Assembly: GCA_024277895.1 (NCBI GenBank)
Contig: JAJRUH010000019.1
Location: 1-55,165 of the forward strand
Length of the DNA: 55,165 nt
From: Bacteroidota bacterium
GTDB taxonomy: Bacteria; Bacteroidota; Bacteroidia; Bacteroidales; JAADGE01
Reading direction: 5' to 3'
The notes beneath the pieces were generated by a model. It was not told where the DNA came from and searched no databases. It saw nothing but the letters and a program-made list of their open reading frames with translations. Numbering within the stretch: the first letter of the stretch is position 1; each line of letters starts with the position of its first letter. Both the position numbers and the translations under genes were made by a program. Below are positions 42,684-51,202 of this stretch, in pieces.

Positions 42684-43685
42684 ATGACGACATATCAGGA
42701 AATTCTTAAAGAATTAAACAATAAAATATACAAACCGATATACTTTCTTTTCGGAGAAGAATCCTATTTTATCGACAAAATTACAGATTATATTGCCGAT
42801 AATGTCTTGAATGATGCCGAAAAAGCATTTAACCAAACAATTTTATACGGAAAAGACTCTAAAATTGAAGACATCATCAACAATGCCAAACGCTTTCCGA
42901 TGATGGCTAATTATCAAGTATTAATAGTAAAAGAAGCCCAAAATTTAAGGGGAATTGAGAAATTAGCTTATTATGTTGAGCAACCTTTAAAATCTACTAT
43001 CCTTGTTATAAACTATAAATATAAAAAACTTGATAAACGAACAAAACTATACAAAATACTAAATAAAAATGCCGTGTTATTTGAATCTAAGAAACTTTAT
43101 GAAAATCAAATTCCGGCTTGGATAAATACCTATTTAAAAGAAAAAAAATATTCGGCAACTCCGATTTCAACACAACTTCTGACAGATTTTCTCGGAAATA
43201 ATTTATCTAAAATAACAAATGAACTTGATAAATTAATGATTTCATTACCCGAAAAAACTATAATAAACCCGGAGCATATTGAAAAAAACATCGGAATAAG
43301 TAAGGATTTTAATGATTTTGAATTACAAAATGCCGTTCTTAATCGTAATATTTTAAAAGCAAATCGAATTATTCAACATTTCGGTCGCAACACCAAAGAC
43401 AATCCGATTATTCGAACCATTAACACATTAGCATCATTTTTCATAAAAATACTAACCTATCATTTTACAAACGATAAAAGTAAAAACAACATCGCTTCCG
43501 TTCTTAAAATAAATCCGTATTTTGTTAAAGATTATGTGAAAGCAGCACAAACATTTAATATAAAAAAAGTTGTATCGGTTATTTCATTACTTCGAGAATA
43601 TGATATGAAAGCAAAAGGATATAACAACGCAACAACAAGTAACGAAGATTTATTAAAAGAACTTATCTTTAAAATAATGCATTAA
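42684..43685 (+). CDS. holA: DNA polymerase III, delta subunit
   Basis: A 333-aa clamp-loader delta subunit, which opens the sliding clamp during replication. It has the family's PIYFLFGEESYFIDKITDYI near the N-terminus, NAKRFPMMANYQVLIVKEAQ, then STILVINYKYKKLDKRTKLY, and the C-terminal helical collar with NDFELQNAVLNRNILKANRI. The length is typical. The ATG at 42684 directly follows a TATCTTTA box and gives the usual short N-terminus. It is a single-gene unit: the next gene has its own -7 box 17 bp after this stop codon. Confidence 0.93.
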   Translation: MTTYQEILKELNNKIYKPIYFLFGEESYFIDKITDYIADNVLNDAEKAFNQTILYGKDSKIEDIINNAKRFPMMANYQVLIVKEAQNLRGIEKLAYYVEQPLKSTILVINYKYKKLDKRTKLYKILNKNAVLFESKKLYENQIPAWINTYLKEKKYSATPISTQLLTDFLGNNLSKITNELDKLMISLPEKTIINPEHIEKNIGISKDFNDFELQNAVLNRNILKANRIIQHFGRNTKDNPIIRTINTLASFFIKILTYHFTNDKSKNNIASVLKINPYFVKDYVKAAQTFNIKKVVSVISLLREYDMKAKGYNNATTSNEDLLKELIFKIMH

Positions 43686-43701
43686 TTATCTTCTGTTTTT
43701 A

Positions 43702-43709
43702 TATCTTTG
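43702..43709 (+). promoter_or_regulatory. -7 box for the rhomboid/carbamate kinase unit
   Basis: TATCTTTG followed by C, a full consensus match 32 bp before the rhomboid ATG. Confidence 0.65.
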
Positions 43710-43740
43710 CAATCCTTTTTCCTTATAAAAAAACAGAATA

Positions 43741-44346
43741 ATGTATTTAACACTTTTTATAATAATTATAACCTCGGTTATATCCATTTTAGCATTCAAC
43801 AATTACGACTTATTTAACAGGCTGAAATTCAATGCGTATATGGTTTGGAACAAAAAACAATATGCTCGGCTTTTATCTCATGCATTAGTTCACAGCGGAT
43901 GGTTACACCTTATTATAAATATGTATGTACTTTGGATTTTCGGTCGTTTTGTCGAAAGTGCTTTTATTTCACTGTTCAAAGCCGGAAATTTTTTATACAT
44001 CCTTATGTATGTGCTTTCTGTTCCGTTTTCGAGTTTACCGGCATTATTAAAAAATAAAAATAATCATTACTATAATTCGGTCGGAGCATCGGGAGCAGTT
44101 TCGGCAGTAGTATTTACGACTATATTATTAAGTCCGAAGACTTCATTATTTTTGATGTTTATTCCTATTCCGATTCCCGCATATATTTTCGGAGCATTAT
44201 ATTTAATTTATTCCTACCTGATGAGTAAAAGAGGAAAAGATAATATTGCTCACGATGCCCATTTTGCAGGTTCTGTTTTCGGATTTACTTTTCCTATTAT
44301 TTTTGCCCCGTATTTATTTATGAATTTCATACATCAAATATTTTAA
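43741..44346 (+). CDS. Rhomboid-family intramembrane serine protease
   Basis: A 201-aa six-helix membrane protease that cleaves transmembrane segments. Family motifs are present: HSGWLHLIINMYVLWIFGR (HxxxN-type segment in helix 2), the catalytic Ser in SVGASGAVSAVVF, and the catalytic His in AHDAHFAGSVFGF. The protein is a minimal rhomboid with no extra domain. It is followed by carbamate kinase 12 bp downstream, so the two are co-transcribed, with no obvious functional link. Substrates unknown. Confidence 0.92.
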   Translation: MYLTLFIIIITSVISILAFNNYDLFNRLKFNAYMVWNKKQYARLLSHALVHSGWLHLIINMYVLWIFGRFVESAFISLFKAGNFLYILMYVLSVPFSSLPALLKNKNNHYYNSVGASGAVSAVVFTTILLSPKTSLFLMFIPIPIPAYIFGALYLIYSYLMSKRGKDNIAHDAHFAGSVFGFTFPIIFAPYLFMNFIHQIF

Positions 44347-44358
44347 AATTTTAATATA

Positions 44359-45318
44359 ATGAAAAAGAAAAAAATCGTTATAGCACTCGGAGGAAATGCC
44401 CTTTTAAGAGGCAATCAAGCCGGCACTATTGAAGAACAAGAACAAAACACATACGAAACACTCATGAATATTATCCCTTTTATAAAAGAAGGTCATAAAG
44501 TTGTATTAAGCCACGGAAACGGACCGCAAGTAGGAAATATTTTAATGAGAAACGATGCCGGAGAAATCATGTATAACATTCCGCAAATGCCTTTGGATAT
44601 TTGTGTTGCCGATTCGCAAGGCGGTATCGGATATATGATTGAAAGGGTTCTTCGAAATATTTTTATCGAACAAGATATTGAAAAAGACATTGTTACTCTC
44701 GTTACGCAAGTTGCCGTTGATAAAAACGACCCTGCTTTTCAAAAACCCACAAAACCCGTAGGTAAAATTTACGATAAAGAAACTGCCGATAAATTAGCGG
44801 AAGAAAAAAAATGGATTTTCAAACCCACACCGAAAAAAGTCGGCGGATGGCGACGTGTTGTCCCTTCCCCCGAACCTCTTGATATTTTCAACATTAAAAC
44901 CATTGAAAGTATTACCGATGCAGGAGCTGTGGTTATTGCCTCAGGCGGCGGCGGCATACCGGTTTATATTGACGAAAACAAAAAAGTAAGACCAACCGAA
45001 GCCGTTATTGACAAAGATAAAGCATCCGCATTATTGGCTTCAAAAATAAAAGCCGACGAGTTTTATATTCTGACAGACGTACCTTATGTTTACATTAATT
45101 TTAACGAACCCGACCAACAAAAACTCGATTTTCTTAACAGAGAAGATGCCTTAAAATATATGAAAGAAGGAAAATTCGGCGAAGGAAATATGGCACCTAA
45201 AATAAGAGCTTGCTTAAACTTTATTGAAACCGGAGGCAGTAAAAGCGTTATAACCGAAGCCACAAAACTCACCGACAAATCTTACGGAACAAAAATTACT
45301 TTAGAATATGAAAATTAA
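44359..45318 (+). CDS. arcC: Carbamate kinase
   Basis: A 319-aa enzyme of the amino-acid-kinase family that transfers phosphate between carbamoyl phosphate and ADP, making ATP. It shows [77 protein letters not shown] and a final [19 protein letters not shown]. These are all standard and intact. Arginine deiminase and ornithine transcarbamylase genes (arcA, arcB) are absent from the window. The enzyme therefore serves another carbamoyl-phosphate source or works with distant genes. It lies behind the rhomboid gene and ahead of a bidirectional terminator. Confidence 0.96.
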   Translation: MKKKKIVIALGGNALLRGNQAGTIEEQEQNTYETLMNIIPFIKEGHKVVLSHGNGPQVGNILMRNDAGEIMYNIPQMPLDICVADSQGGIGYMIERVLRNIFIEQDIEKDIVTLVTQVAVDKNDPAFQKPTKPVGKIYDKETADKLAEEKKWIFKPTPKKVGGWRRVVPSPEPLDIFNIKTIESITDAGAVVIASGGGGIPVYIDENKKVRPTEAVIDKDKASALLASKIKADEFYILTDVPYVYINFNEPDQQKLDFLNREDALKYMKEGKFGEGNMAPKIRACLNFIETGGSKSVITEATKLTDKSYGTKITLEYEN

Positions 45319-45393
45319 TTGTTCGACCTTTTGAATCAAAGCGAAAGATTAGGATAAAACTCTTAATGAAAAACATTATTTTATAGGTATATA

Positions 45394-45425
45394 AAAAAAC
45401 TCGAAACTGATGTTTCGAGTTTTTT
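45394..45425. terminator. Bidirectional terminator between arcC and tRNA-Ser
   Basis: Perfect 14-bp arms, AAAAAACTCGAAAC and GTTTCGAGTTTTTT, with a 4-nt loop. It serves arcC (plus) and tRNA-Ser (minus, 3 bp past its end). Confidence 0.9.
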
Positions 45426-45427
45426 GC

Positions 45428-45512
45428 GGAGAAAGAGGGATTCGAACCCCCGGTACCTTTCGGTACAACGGTTTTCAAGACCGCCGCATTCGACCACTCT
45501 GCCATCTCTCCT
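45428..45512 (-). tRNA. tRNA-Ser (anticodon TGA)
   Basis: An 85-nt class II tRNA on the minus strand. The acceptor stem is GGAGAGA/TTTCTCC (one G-U pair) with discriminator G, the anticodon stem GCGGT/ACCGT with loop CTTGAAA (anticodon TGA). A long variable arm (GTACCGAAAGGTAC) and T-loop GTTCGAATC complete it. CCA is not encoded. Confidence 0.95.
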
Positions 45513-45524
45513 AAAAGCGGCTGC

Positions 45525-45556
45525 AAATATAAAAACTATCTTTTAATTTTTGCAAA
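45525..45556 (-). promoter_or_regulatory. Promoter of tRNA-Ser
   Basis: Read from the plus strand: -7 box CAAATATA (45525-45532) and -33 CAAA (45553-45556), spacer 20 bp. The layout mirrors the tRNA-Asp promoter. Confidence 0.65.
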
Positions 45557-45765
45557 TAATTTTAATAATTTGTAAATAATATTTTCAATAGCCAACGGTA
45601 AAATATAAAAATGATAAAAAAACACATATTATTGATTACTAACAATAAAGCAATACAATAAGTTGCATCTGACTGATTAACTGACAGTTATTCTGAAACA
45701 CCTATAAACAAAAGGATACAGAAGCAGTAAAAAAGTATTATTTTTTTAAAAAAACTTATTTGAAA

Positions 45766-45796
45766 TTTGCTGTTTTTCAGAAATAATCTATATTTG
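45766..45796 (+). promoter_or_regulatory. Promoter of the HU gene
   Basis: -33 TTTG (45766-45769), 19-bp spacer and -7 TATATTTG (45789-45796) followed by C. This is the best-formed Bacteroidota promoter in the window, fitting a highly expressed gene, 45 bp before the ATG. Confidence 0.75.
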
Positions 45797-45840
45797 CATA
45801 AGTATTAATATTTTCTAATCACTAAAAAAATTATTCTATT

Positions 45841-46113
45841 ATGAACAAAGCAGAATTAATTGATGCTATTGCATCAGGTTCAGGATTAACAAAAGCTGAT
45901 TCAAGAAGAGCTTTAGACGCATTTGTAGAAGCAACTGAAGGTGCCCTTAAAGGCGGCGACAGAGTTGCTCTCGTAGGTTTCGGATCTTTCGGTGTAACAA
46001 GAAGAGAAGCAAGAAAAGGAAGAAATCCGCAAACAGGTAAAGAAATTAACATTCCGGCTAAAAATGTTGTTAAATTTAAAGCAGGAACTGATTTAACAAG
46101 AAAAGTTAATTAA
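45841..46113 (+). CDS. hup: HU-family DNA-binding protein
   Basis: A 90-aa nucleoid protein that bends DNA as a dimer. It has the helical N-terminus MNKAELIDAIASGSGLTKAD, the strand GGDRVALVGFGSFGVTRREA, the DNA-binding arm signature RKGRNPQTGKEINIPAKNV and the final KFKAGTDLTRKVN. Length and all key positions (Pro in RNPQTG and IPA) are standard. It has a strong promoter and its own terminator. It reads like a canonical HU rather than an IHF-like or the longer Bacteroidota HU-like proteins. Confidence 0.97.
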   Translation: MNKAELIDAIASGSGLTKADSRRALDAFVEATEGALKGGDRVALVGFGSFGVTRREARKGRNPQTGKEINIPAKNVVKFKAGTDLTRKVN

Positions 46114-46133
46114 TTAATCCTCACACCTTACCT

Positions 46134-46163
46134 AAAAAGGGATACTGTAGTATTCCTTTTTTT
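46134..46163 (+). terminator. Intrinsic terminator of the HU gene
   Basis: AAAAAGGGATAC pairs with GTATTCCTTTTT (one G-U) around TGTA, followed by more Ts. Confidence 0.8.
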
Positions 46164-46193
46164 ATTTTTGTATTTTTCGAAACCGATTTTAAT

Positions 46194-46201
46194 TATCTTT
46201 G
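46194..46201 (+). promoter_or_regulatory. -7 box for the TrmH-type gene
   Basis: TATCTTTG followed by C, a full consensus match. It overlaps the TTG at 46199 used by the ORF track, so the ATG at 46220 is the better start. Confidence 0.65.
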
Positions 46202-46219
46202 CATTCCGAATATACTAAA

Positions 46220-46891
46220 ATGAATACAGAATTAATTCAATATTTAAGCCGTTTCATTACGGAAGAACGTTTTACTTTGTTCAATAAAATAATTAAAGAC
46301 AGAACAAAATATATGACGGTTGTTTTGGAAGATATTTATCAGCCGCATAATGCCAGTGCCGTTTTACGCTCCTGCGATTGTTTCGGCGTACAGGATGTTC
46401 ATATTATTGAAAACGAAAATGAGTATTCGGTTAATCCGGACGTGGCTCTCGGCTCTTCAAAATGGTTAAACCTGTATAAATATAATAAATCTGAAAATAA
46501 TACACTCAGCACAATTAATGTACTTAAAGAAAAAGGATACAGAATAATTGCTACAACACCGCATACCGATGATGTTAATTTAGAAGATTTCGATATATCG
46601 AAAGAAAAATTTGCTTTGATGTTCGGTTCGGAACGCCCCGGATTAAGTGATATTGCTATGAATAATGCTGATGAATTCCTAAAAATACCTATGTACGGTT
46701 TTACCGAAAGTTTTAATATATCCGTTTCGGCAGCAATTATTTTACACCATTTATCCCTTAAATTAAGACATTCTGATATAAATTTCAGATTAACGAAAAA
46801 CGAACAAAACATTATTATTTCGGAATGGCTTAAACGCAGCATTAAAGATTCCGAAAATATTATTAAAAAATATTTACAAACACATAAATAA
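46220..46891 (+). CDS. trmH: TrmH-family tRNA/rRNA (guanosine-2'-O)-methyltransferase
   Basis: A 223-aa SPOUT-class RNA 2'-O-methyltransferase, most like TrmH, which methylates G18 of tRNAs. Motif 1 is HNASAVLRSCDCFGVQDVHI, motif 2 ALMFGSERPGLSD and motif 3 IPMYGFTESFNISVSAAIIL. An N-terminal helical segment precedes them and a C-terminal extension (about 185-223) follows, as in TrmH rather than the small TrmL. The ATG at 46220 is chosen because the track's TTG sits inside the -7 box. The aminotransferase gene follows after 7 bp, probably on the same transcript. Confidence 0.88.
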   Translation: MNTELIQYLSRFITEERFTLFNKIIKDRTKYMTVVLEDIYQPHNASAVLRSCDCFGVQDVHIIENENEYSVNPDVALGSSKWLNLYKYNKSENNTLSTINVLKEKGYRIIATTPHTDDVNLEDFDISKEKFALMFGSERPGLSDIAMNNADEFLKIPMYGFTESFNISVSAAIILHHLSLKLRHSDINFRLTKNEQNIIISEWLKRSIKDSENIIKKYLQTHK

Positions 46892-46898
46892 GTTTGCC

Positions 46899-48086
46899 AT
46901 GATTTCTCACAGACAACTTTTTTTCCGGCACGTAGGTCAAACTTCACAAGCACCCCTTGCACTTGAAATTGTTAAAGCCGAAGGAATTTATATGTTTGAT
47001 GAGAAAGGTAAAAAATACATAGATTTGGTTTCGGGAGTTTCGGTAAATAACATCGGGCACAGGCATCCGAAAGTTGTAAAAGCCGTAAAAGACCAAGTTG
47101 ATAAATATATGCACCTGATGGTTTACGGCGAATATATTCAAAGTCCGCAGGTTAAGTATGCAGAATTGCTTACAAAACAACTTCCCGAGAAATTAAATTC
47201 GGTTTACTTCGTAAATTCCGGCAGCGAAGCCGTAGAAGGAGCAATGAAACTTGCAAAACGCCATACCGGCAGATATGAAATAATTGCCTTTAAAAACGCC
47301 TATCACGGCAGCACTCACGGAGCTTTAAGTTTAATGAACGATGAAAATCTTACACAAGCATTTCGACCTTTGGTTCCGGGAATTTCTTTTCTTGACTTTA
47401 ACGATATTTCTCAATTAAATAAAATAACCGAAAAAACAGCCGGAGTAATAATTGAAGCAATACAAGCCGAAGGCGGAATTTTACCTGCCGAATACGACTT
47501 TATGCAAGCCCTTAAAAAACGCTGCAACGAAACAGGCAGTTTGCTTATTATTGACGAAATACAAACAGGTTTCGGGCGAACCGGAAAACTTTTTGCTTTT
47601 GAACATTACGACATTGTCCCCGACATTATTGCAATTGCCAAAGGAATGGGCGGAGGAATGCCTGTCGGCGCTTTTGTTTCCGATGCCGAAATTATGAACA
47701 AACTTACATACAATCCTATGCTGGGGCATATTACCACTTTCGGAGGACATCCTGTTTCTGCGGCGGCTGCACTTGCAAGTTTGGAAGTTATTCTTGATGA
47801 AAATTTAATTTCCGAAGCCGACAGAAAAGGAAAAATTTATGTTGATGCCTTGCAAAATCACCCGAAAGTAAAATCCGTAAGAGGCAAAGGGCTTTTTCTG
47901 GCTTTTGAACTTGAAGGCGAAGGCAGCGTTGAAAAAGTTATAAATAAAGGTGTTGAACTTGGTTTTATAAGCGATGCTTTTTTATTCGACAATTCACGCT
48001 TCAGAATTGCACCACCTTTAAACATTACTAATGATGAAATTTCGGAAACTGTTGAATTGGTTAAGAGGGCTTTGGATATTTTGTAG
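46899..48086 (+). CDS. Class III PLP-dependent aminotransferase (ornithine/acetylornithine-type)
   Basis: A 395-aa fold-type I aminotransferase. It shows YIDLVSGVSVNNIGHRHPKV, the phosphate-binding YFVNSGSEAVEGAMKLAKRH, AYHGSTHGALSLM, LLIIDEIQTGFGRTGKLFAF with the cofactor-stacking Asp, the PLP-lysine in IIAIAKGMGGGMPVGAFVSD and TFGGHPVSAAAALASLE. It matches acetylornithine/ornithine/4-aminobutyrate aminotransferases; the exact substrate cannot be set by eye. No arginine-biosynthesis genes are adjacent; it follows the TrmH gene by 7 bp. Length is normal. Confidence 0.9.
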   Translation: MISHRQLFFRHVGQTSQAPLALEIVKAEGIYMFDEKGKKYIDLVSGVSVNNIGHRHPKVVKAVKDQVDKYMHLMVYGEYIQSPQVKYAELLTKQLPEKLNSVYFVNSGSEAVEGAMKLAKRHTGRYEIIAFKNAYHGSTHGALSLMNDENLTQAFRPLVPGISFLDFNDISQLNKITEKTAGVIIEAIQAEGGILPAEYDFMQALKKRCNETGSLLIIDEIQTGFGRTGKLFAFEHYDIVPDIIAIAKGMGGGMPVGAFVSDAEIMNKLTYNPMLGHITTFGGHPVSAAAALASLEVILDENLISEADRKGKIYVDALQNHPKVKSVRGKGLFLAFELEGEGSVEKVINKGVELGFISDAFLFDNSRFRIAPPLNITNDEISETVELVKRALDIL

Positions 48087-48118
48087 TATTGTTATTAATA
48101 TTTTCAGTAAACTATATA

Positions 48119-48723
48119 TTAGTTATCGTAAATATATTTATGTTTGCTTATATAACTTTTTTCTGCTTTTTTTACCTCTTTTCTCAAAAAATTGTAAAAT
48201 GCCGTACCGTGTTTTTGTATCTGCTTTTCATATTTCAAAAAATAGGCATCATTTTTTATTACTCTTAAATATTTTTCGGAATTATTGCCCGTAAAACTTT
48301 CGGAAAAAACCAAATCTGCAAACGAAATATCTCTCGGAAATACGTAAAAGTTACATATAAAGGATATTCATTGTAAATCATAAGTATAGAGACTGCTAAT
48401 CCGACAACATTCGCCGCCGTAGCTAAGCTATTATCTTTTAAAGTTACAAGTTTTGTTTTTTCTATAAAAATATTAAGCCTGTTATCATAGTAAGCACTGT
48501 CTTTAACAGTAATATAAAAAATATGCGGTTCGTTATTATAATACTTTACAAATAAACTCAACTTATCCGAAAAAATATTTTTAATATCATTCGGAATATC
48601 GTCGGAAAATGATAAATTTATTGATAATTCTTTCGATGCTCTTGTTTCGGGAGTTACATATTTTGAAGTTTTACAGGAATAAACAGAAATCAAAACTAAA
48701 AATACAAAAATATATTTTTTCAT
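48119..48723 (-). pseudogene. Frameshifted lipoprotein gene
   Basis: The track lists 48265-48723 (152 aa) and 48119-48313 (64 aa) as separate ORFs, but together they make one gene. The first begins with a lipobox (VYSC, Cys17) and is coherent until about 48350 (NEYPLYVTF), after which it degenerates. In the next frame a good protein continues: VFPRDISFADLVFSES, GNNSEKYLRVIKNDAYFLKY and so on to 48119. The total, 605 nt, is one base short of 202 codons, and the junction is a run of four A/T bases (48346-48349). A one-base deletion or a sequencing/assembly error would explain it. The restored lipoprotein would be about 201 aa, of unknown function. Confidence 0.75.
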
Positions 48724-48750
48724 AAGAAACAGACTTACTTTACTTACTTA

Positions 48751-48758
48751 CAAATTTA
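48751..48758 (-). promoter_or_regulatory. -7 box for the frameshifted lipoprotein gene
   Basis: CAAATTTA, which reads TAAATTTG on the minus strand, fits TAnnTTTG 28 bp before the start codon. Confidence 0.55.
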
Positions 48759-48768
48759 AATAAAATTT

Positions 48769-50316
48769 TTAAAATGAAAAAATCATCTCCGCACACCTTT
48801 CTCCGTCAATTGCCGAAGAAATAATACCTCCGGCATATCCGGCTCCTTCACCGCAAGGGTAAAGATTCTTAATTTGAGGATGCTGTAAGGTTTCTTTGTT
48901 TCGAGGAATACGCACCGGCGACGACGTGCGGCTTTCGACACCCAAAACTACGGCTTCATTTGTAAGATATCCTCTCATCTTTTTGCCGAAAATTTTAAAA
49001 CCTTCACGTAAACGCTTTCCTATATGTTCGGGCAGCCAAAAATGCAAAGGAGAAGATACAATTCCCGGATAATAAGATGTTTCCGGCAGAGATGCCGATA
49101 TTTTTCCGTTAACGAAATCGTGCAATCGTTGAGCCGGTGCCTCCAACCCTCTGCCGCCGTTTTGAAAAGCAAGTTTTTCGAGCTGTTGCTGAAATTTTAA
49201 TCCTGCAAGAACACCGTATTTTTCCTTTTCGGGAAAATCTTCGGTTCTTATTTCAACCACCATACCCGAATTTGCAAATTTTGAATTTCTGCCGGAAGGC
49301 GACATCCCGTTTACCACAATTTCCTCTTTTCCGGTAACGGCGGGAACTACAAACCCGCCGGGACACATACAAAACGAATATACTCCCCTGCCCTGCACCT
49401 GCGACACCAAGTTGTATGCGGCGGCTGGCAAATAATCGCTGCGAATTTTACAACTGTATTGAATGCTGTCTATCAAGCCCTGCGGATGCTCTGCACGCAC
49501 ACCCATTGCAAAAGATTTTTCTTCAAGTAAAATACCTTTTTTGTGCATCAATTCGTAAATATCTCGTGCCGAATGTCCGGTTGCAAGAATTACGGCTTTC
49601 CCGTAAACCTTTTCGCCGTTTTGTGTTACTACGCCTTTAATTTCTTCATTTTCAACAATAAAGTCGGTAATACGAGTATTAAAATGTATTTCGCCTCCGG
49701 CACTTTTTATTGTTTCTCTTATTTTTACGATAATTCCGGGCAATTTATTTGTTCCTATATGCGGATGTGCATCGGACATAATATCTTCCGGCGCACCGTG
49801 AAGTTTTAAAATATTCAAAATTCTGTTAACATCGCCTCTTTTTTTCGACCTCGTATATAATTTTCCGTCGGAAAAAGTTCCGGCACCGCCTTCGCCGAAG
49901 CAATAATTAGATTCGGGATTTACACTTTTATTTGTATTTAGTGACTGAATATCTTTTTTGCGTTCTTTTACTTCTTTTCCTCTTTCAAAAATTAAGGGTT
50001 TCAGTCCTTTTTCTATTAATTTTAATGCGGCAAAAAGTCCGGAAGGTCCTGCTCCGACTATTATTACTTCGGATTTTTCGGAAACATTTTGCAATTTCAG
50101 ATTAAATTTTTCTTCTTTTGCCGGTTCACCCTGCCAAACTTCCAATTGCAAGTTAACTTTTACGAATTTTTTTCTGGCATCTATTGATTTTTTAAGAATT
50201 TTAACTGCCGTTATCTCTCTTTCGTCAATATGAAGAAATTCAGCTGCATCGTGTTTATAATATTTTTCGTCTGAAGCTCTTTTCGGCGACAGAGACAGAT
50301 TTATAATTTTTCGCAT
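48769..50316 (-). CDS. FAD-dependent oxidoreductase (COG2509-like)
   Basis: A 515-aa flavoprotein of the 'uncharacterised FAD-dependent dehydrogenase' group. An N-terminal about 80-residue domain precedes the FAD dinucleotide motif IIVGAGPSGLFAALKLIEKG with FERG. Further segments are CFGEGGAGTFSDGKLYTR, AVILATGHSARDIYELM, GVRAEHPQGLIDSIQYS and the C-terminal YPCGEGAGYAGGIISSAIDG that closes the FAD site. The ATG at 50316 (MRKIINLSLSP) is chosen over 50346, as the extra ten residues look like leader. The substrate is unknown. It is separated from the upstream porT-like gene by a hairpin terminator. Confidence 0.92.
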   Translation of the reverse strand: MRKIINLSLSPKRASDEKYYKHDAAEFLHIDEREITAVKILKKSIDARKKFVKVNLQLEVWQGEPAKEEKFNLKLQNVSEKSEVIIVGAGPSGLFAALKLIEKGLKPLIFERGKEVKERKKDIQSLNTNKSVNPESNYCFGEGGAGTFSDGKLYTRSKKRGDVNRILNILKLHGAPEDIMSDAHPHIGTNKLPGIIVKIRETIKSAGGEIHFNTRITDFIVENEEIKGVVTQNGEKVYGKAVILATGHSARDIYELMHKKGILLEEKSFAMGVRAEHPQGLIDSIQYSCKIRSDYLPAAAYNLVSQVQGRGVYSFCMCPGGFVVPAVTGKEEIVVNGMSPSGRNSKFANSGMVVEIRTEDFPEKEKYGVLAGLKFQQQLEKLAFQNGGRGLEAPAQRLHDFVNGKISASLPETSYYPGIVSSPLHFWLPEHIGKRLREGFKIFGKKMRGYLTNEAVVLGVESRTSSPVRIPRNKETLQHPQIKNLYPCGEGAGYAGGIISSAIDGERCAEMIFSF

Positions 50317-50336
50317 AATTATTTTTTGAAAATAAA

Positions 50337-50368
50337 AAACCTTCAAAGTTATAAAACTCTGAAGGTTT
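50337..50368 (-). terminator. Hairpin terminator after the porT-like gene
   Basis: AAACCTTCA and TGAAGGTTT arms, extended by AGTT/AACT after one mismatch, around ATAA, with an A/T-rich tail on the minus strand. Confidence 0.7.
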
Positions 50369-50387
50369 CCGGATAATTAAAATAATT

Positions 50388-51116
50388 TTATTCAAAATGA
50401 AATGAAAGCATAAAAACTTTTGATTTCAAGTATTTCATAGCTCCGGTATATTCGGTATTATCAGCTACAGCAACATTATTAAGCCCGACACCCATTTTCA
50501 GCTCCGGAGAAAATTTAAAATAAGGCAGGTAAAAATCAATACCTACACCGAATTCTCCGTAAACATCGGGCTGTTTTAAACGTATCATAGGCATTTCGTT
50601 TTCCGGAATTTTTTTCTTAGCTGCCAAATCTAAAGTAGGATCAATTCCTCCGATTACATAAAAGCGGTAATTATTAATTCGCTCGGCTTTATATTTTAAC
50701 AAAAGCGGTAATTGCAAAAATGTTGAAGAAATCTTCATTACATAAGTATCAAAATAATTCTCACCGTCCTGATTTTCTTTAAGAACCAGATAATGTAAAT
50801 CTCTTTGCGTAAACGTTAAATTAAGTAATAAACGTAAATCAAAATATTTCCCGAGACGCAAATTTGAAATCGGTCCGAGATGAAAACCGGGTTGTTGATA
50901 ATTTTCGATATTATAAACTTGTTTGATTTGTGTTGTATCGAAAAAATTATCGGAATTACGAATATAAAAATCGGAAGTATTTAAACCCACGGTAAACCCG
51001 AAATGAAATCGTTTATGATCAAACATTTTCAGATTAGGAATCACATCAGCTTTTTGAGCAAACAATGCACCGAAAAAAAACAAATTAATAAAAAGTATTG
51101 CTGAAAATTTTTTCAT
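50388..51116 (-). CDS. porT: PorT-family outer-membrane protein (type IX secretion)
   Basis: A 242-aa outer-membrane beta-barrel of the PorT family, needed for type IX protein secretion in Bacteroidota. A signal peptide ends near residue 21 (FGALFAQ). The mature part has the typical NLKMFDHKRFHFGFTVGLNT, FHLGPISNLRLGKYFDLRLL, LQLPLLLKYKAERINNYRFY, GEFGVGIDFYLPYFKFSPEL and a final strand ending SKVFMLSFHFE. Length and segment order match PorT well. It is upstream of the FAD gene and downstream of an M3 peptidase gene, with porQ on the other side, so two secretion genes flank the peptidase. Confidence 0.88.
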   Translation of the reverse strand: MKKFSAILFINLFFFGALFAQKADVIPNLKMFDHKRFHFGFTVGLNTSDFYIRNSDNFFDTTQIKQVYNIENYQQPGFHLGPISNLRLGKYFDLRLLLNLTFTQRDLHYLVLKENQDGENYFDTYVMKISSTFLQLPLLLKYKAERINNYRFYVIGGIDPTLDLAAKKKIPENEMPMIRLKQPDVYGEFGVGIDFYLPYFKFSPELKMGVGLNNVAVADNTEYTGAMKYLKSKVFMLSFHFE

Positions 51117-51202
51117 GCTTCTATGATTGTCTTCTTATAAACTGAAAATATAAATAAAAATTGTAAACTTAGGACAAAAAACTGCAAGTATAATTTATTT
51201 CT

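Larger units (their letters stand above)
45513..45840. other. 328-bp intergenic region between tRNA-Ser and hup
   Basis: It holds the promoter of tRNA-Ser at its left end and the promoter of the HU gene at its right end (listed separately). The middle about 200 bp is AT-rich, with no ORF, hairpin or repeat that I can support. Confidence 0.6.
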
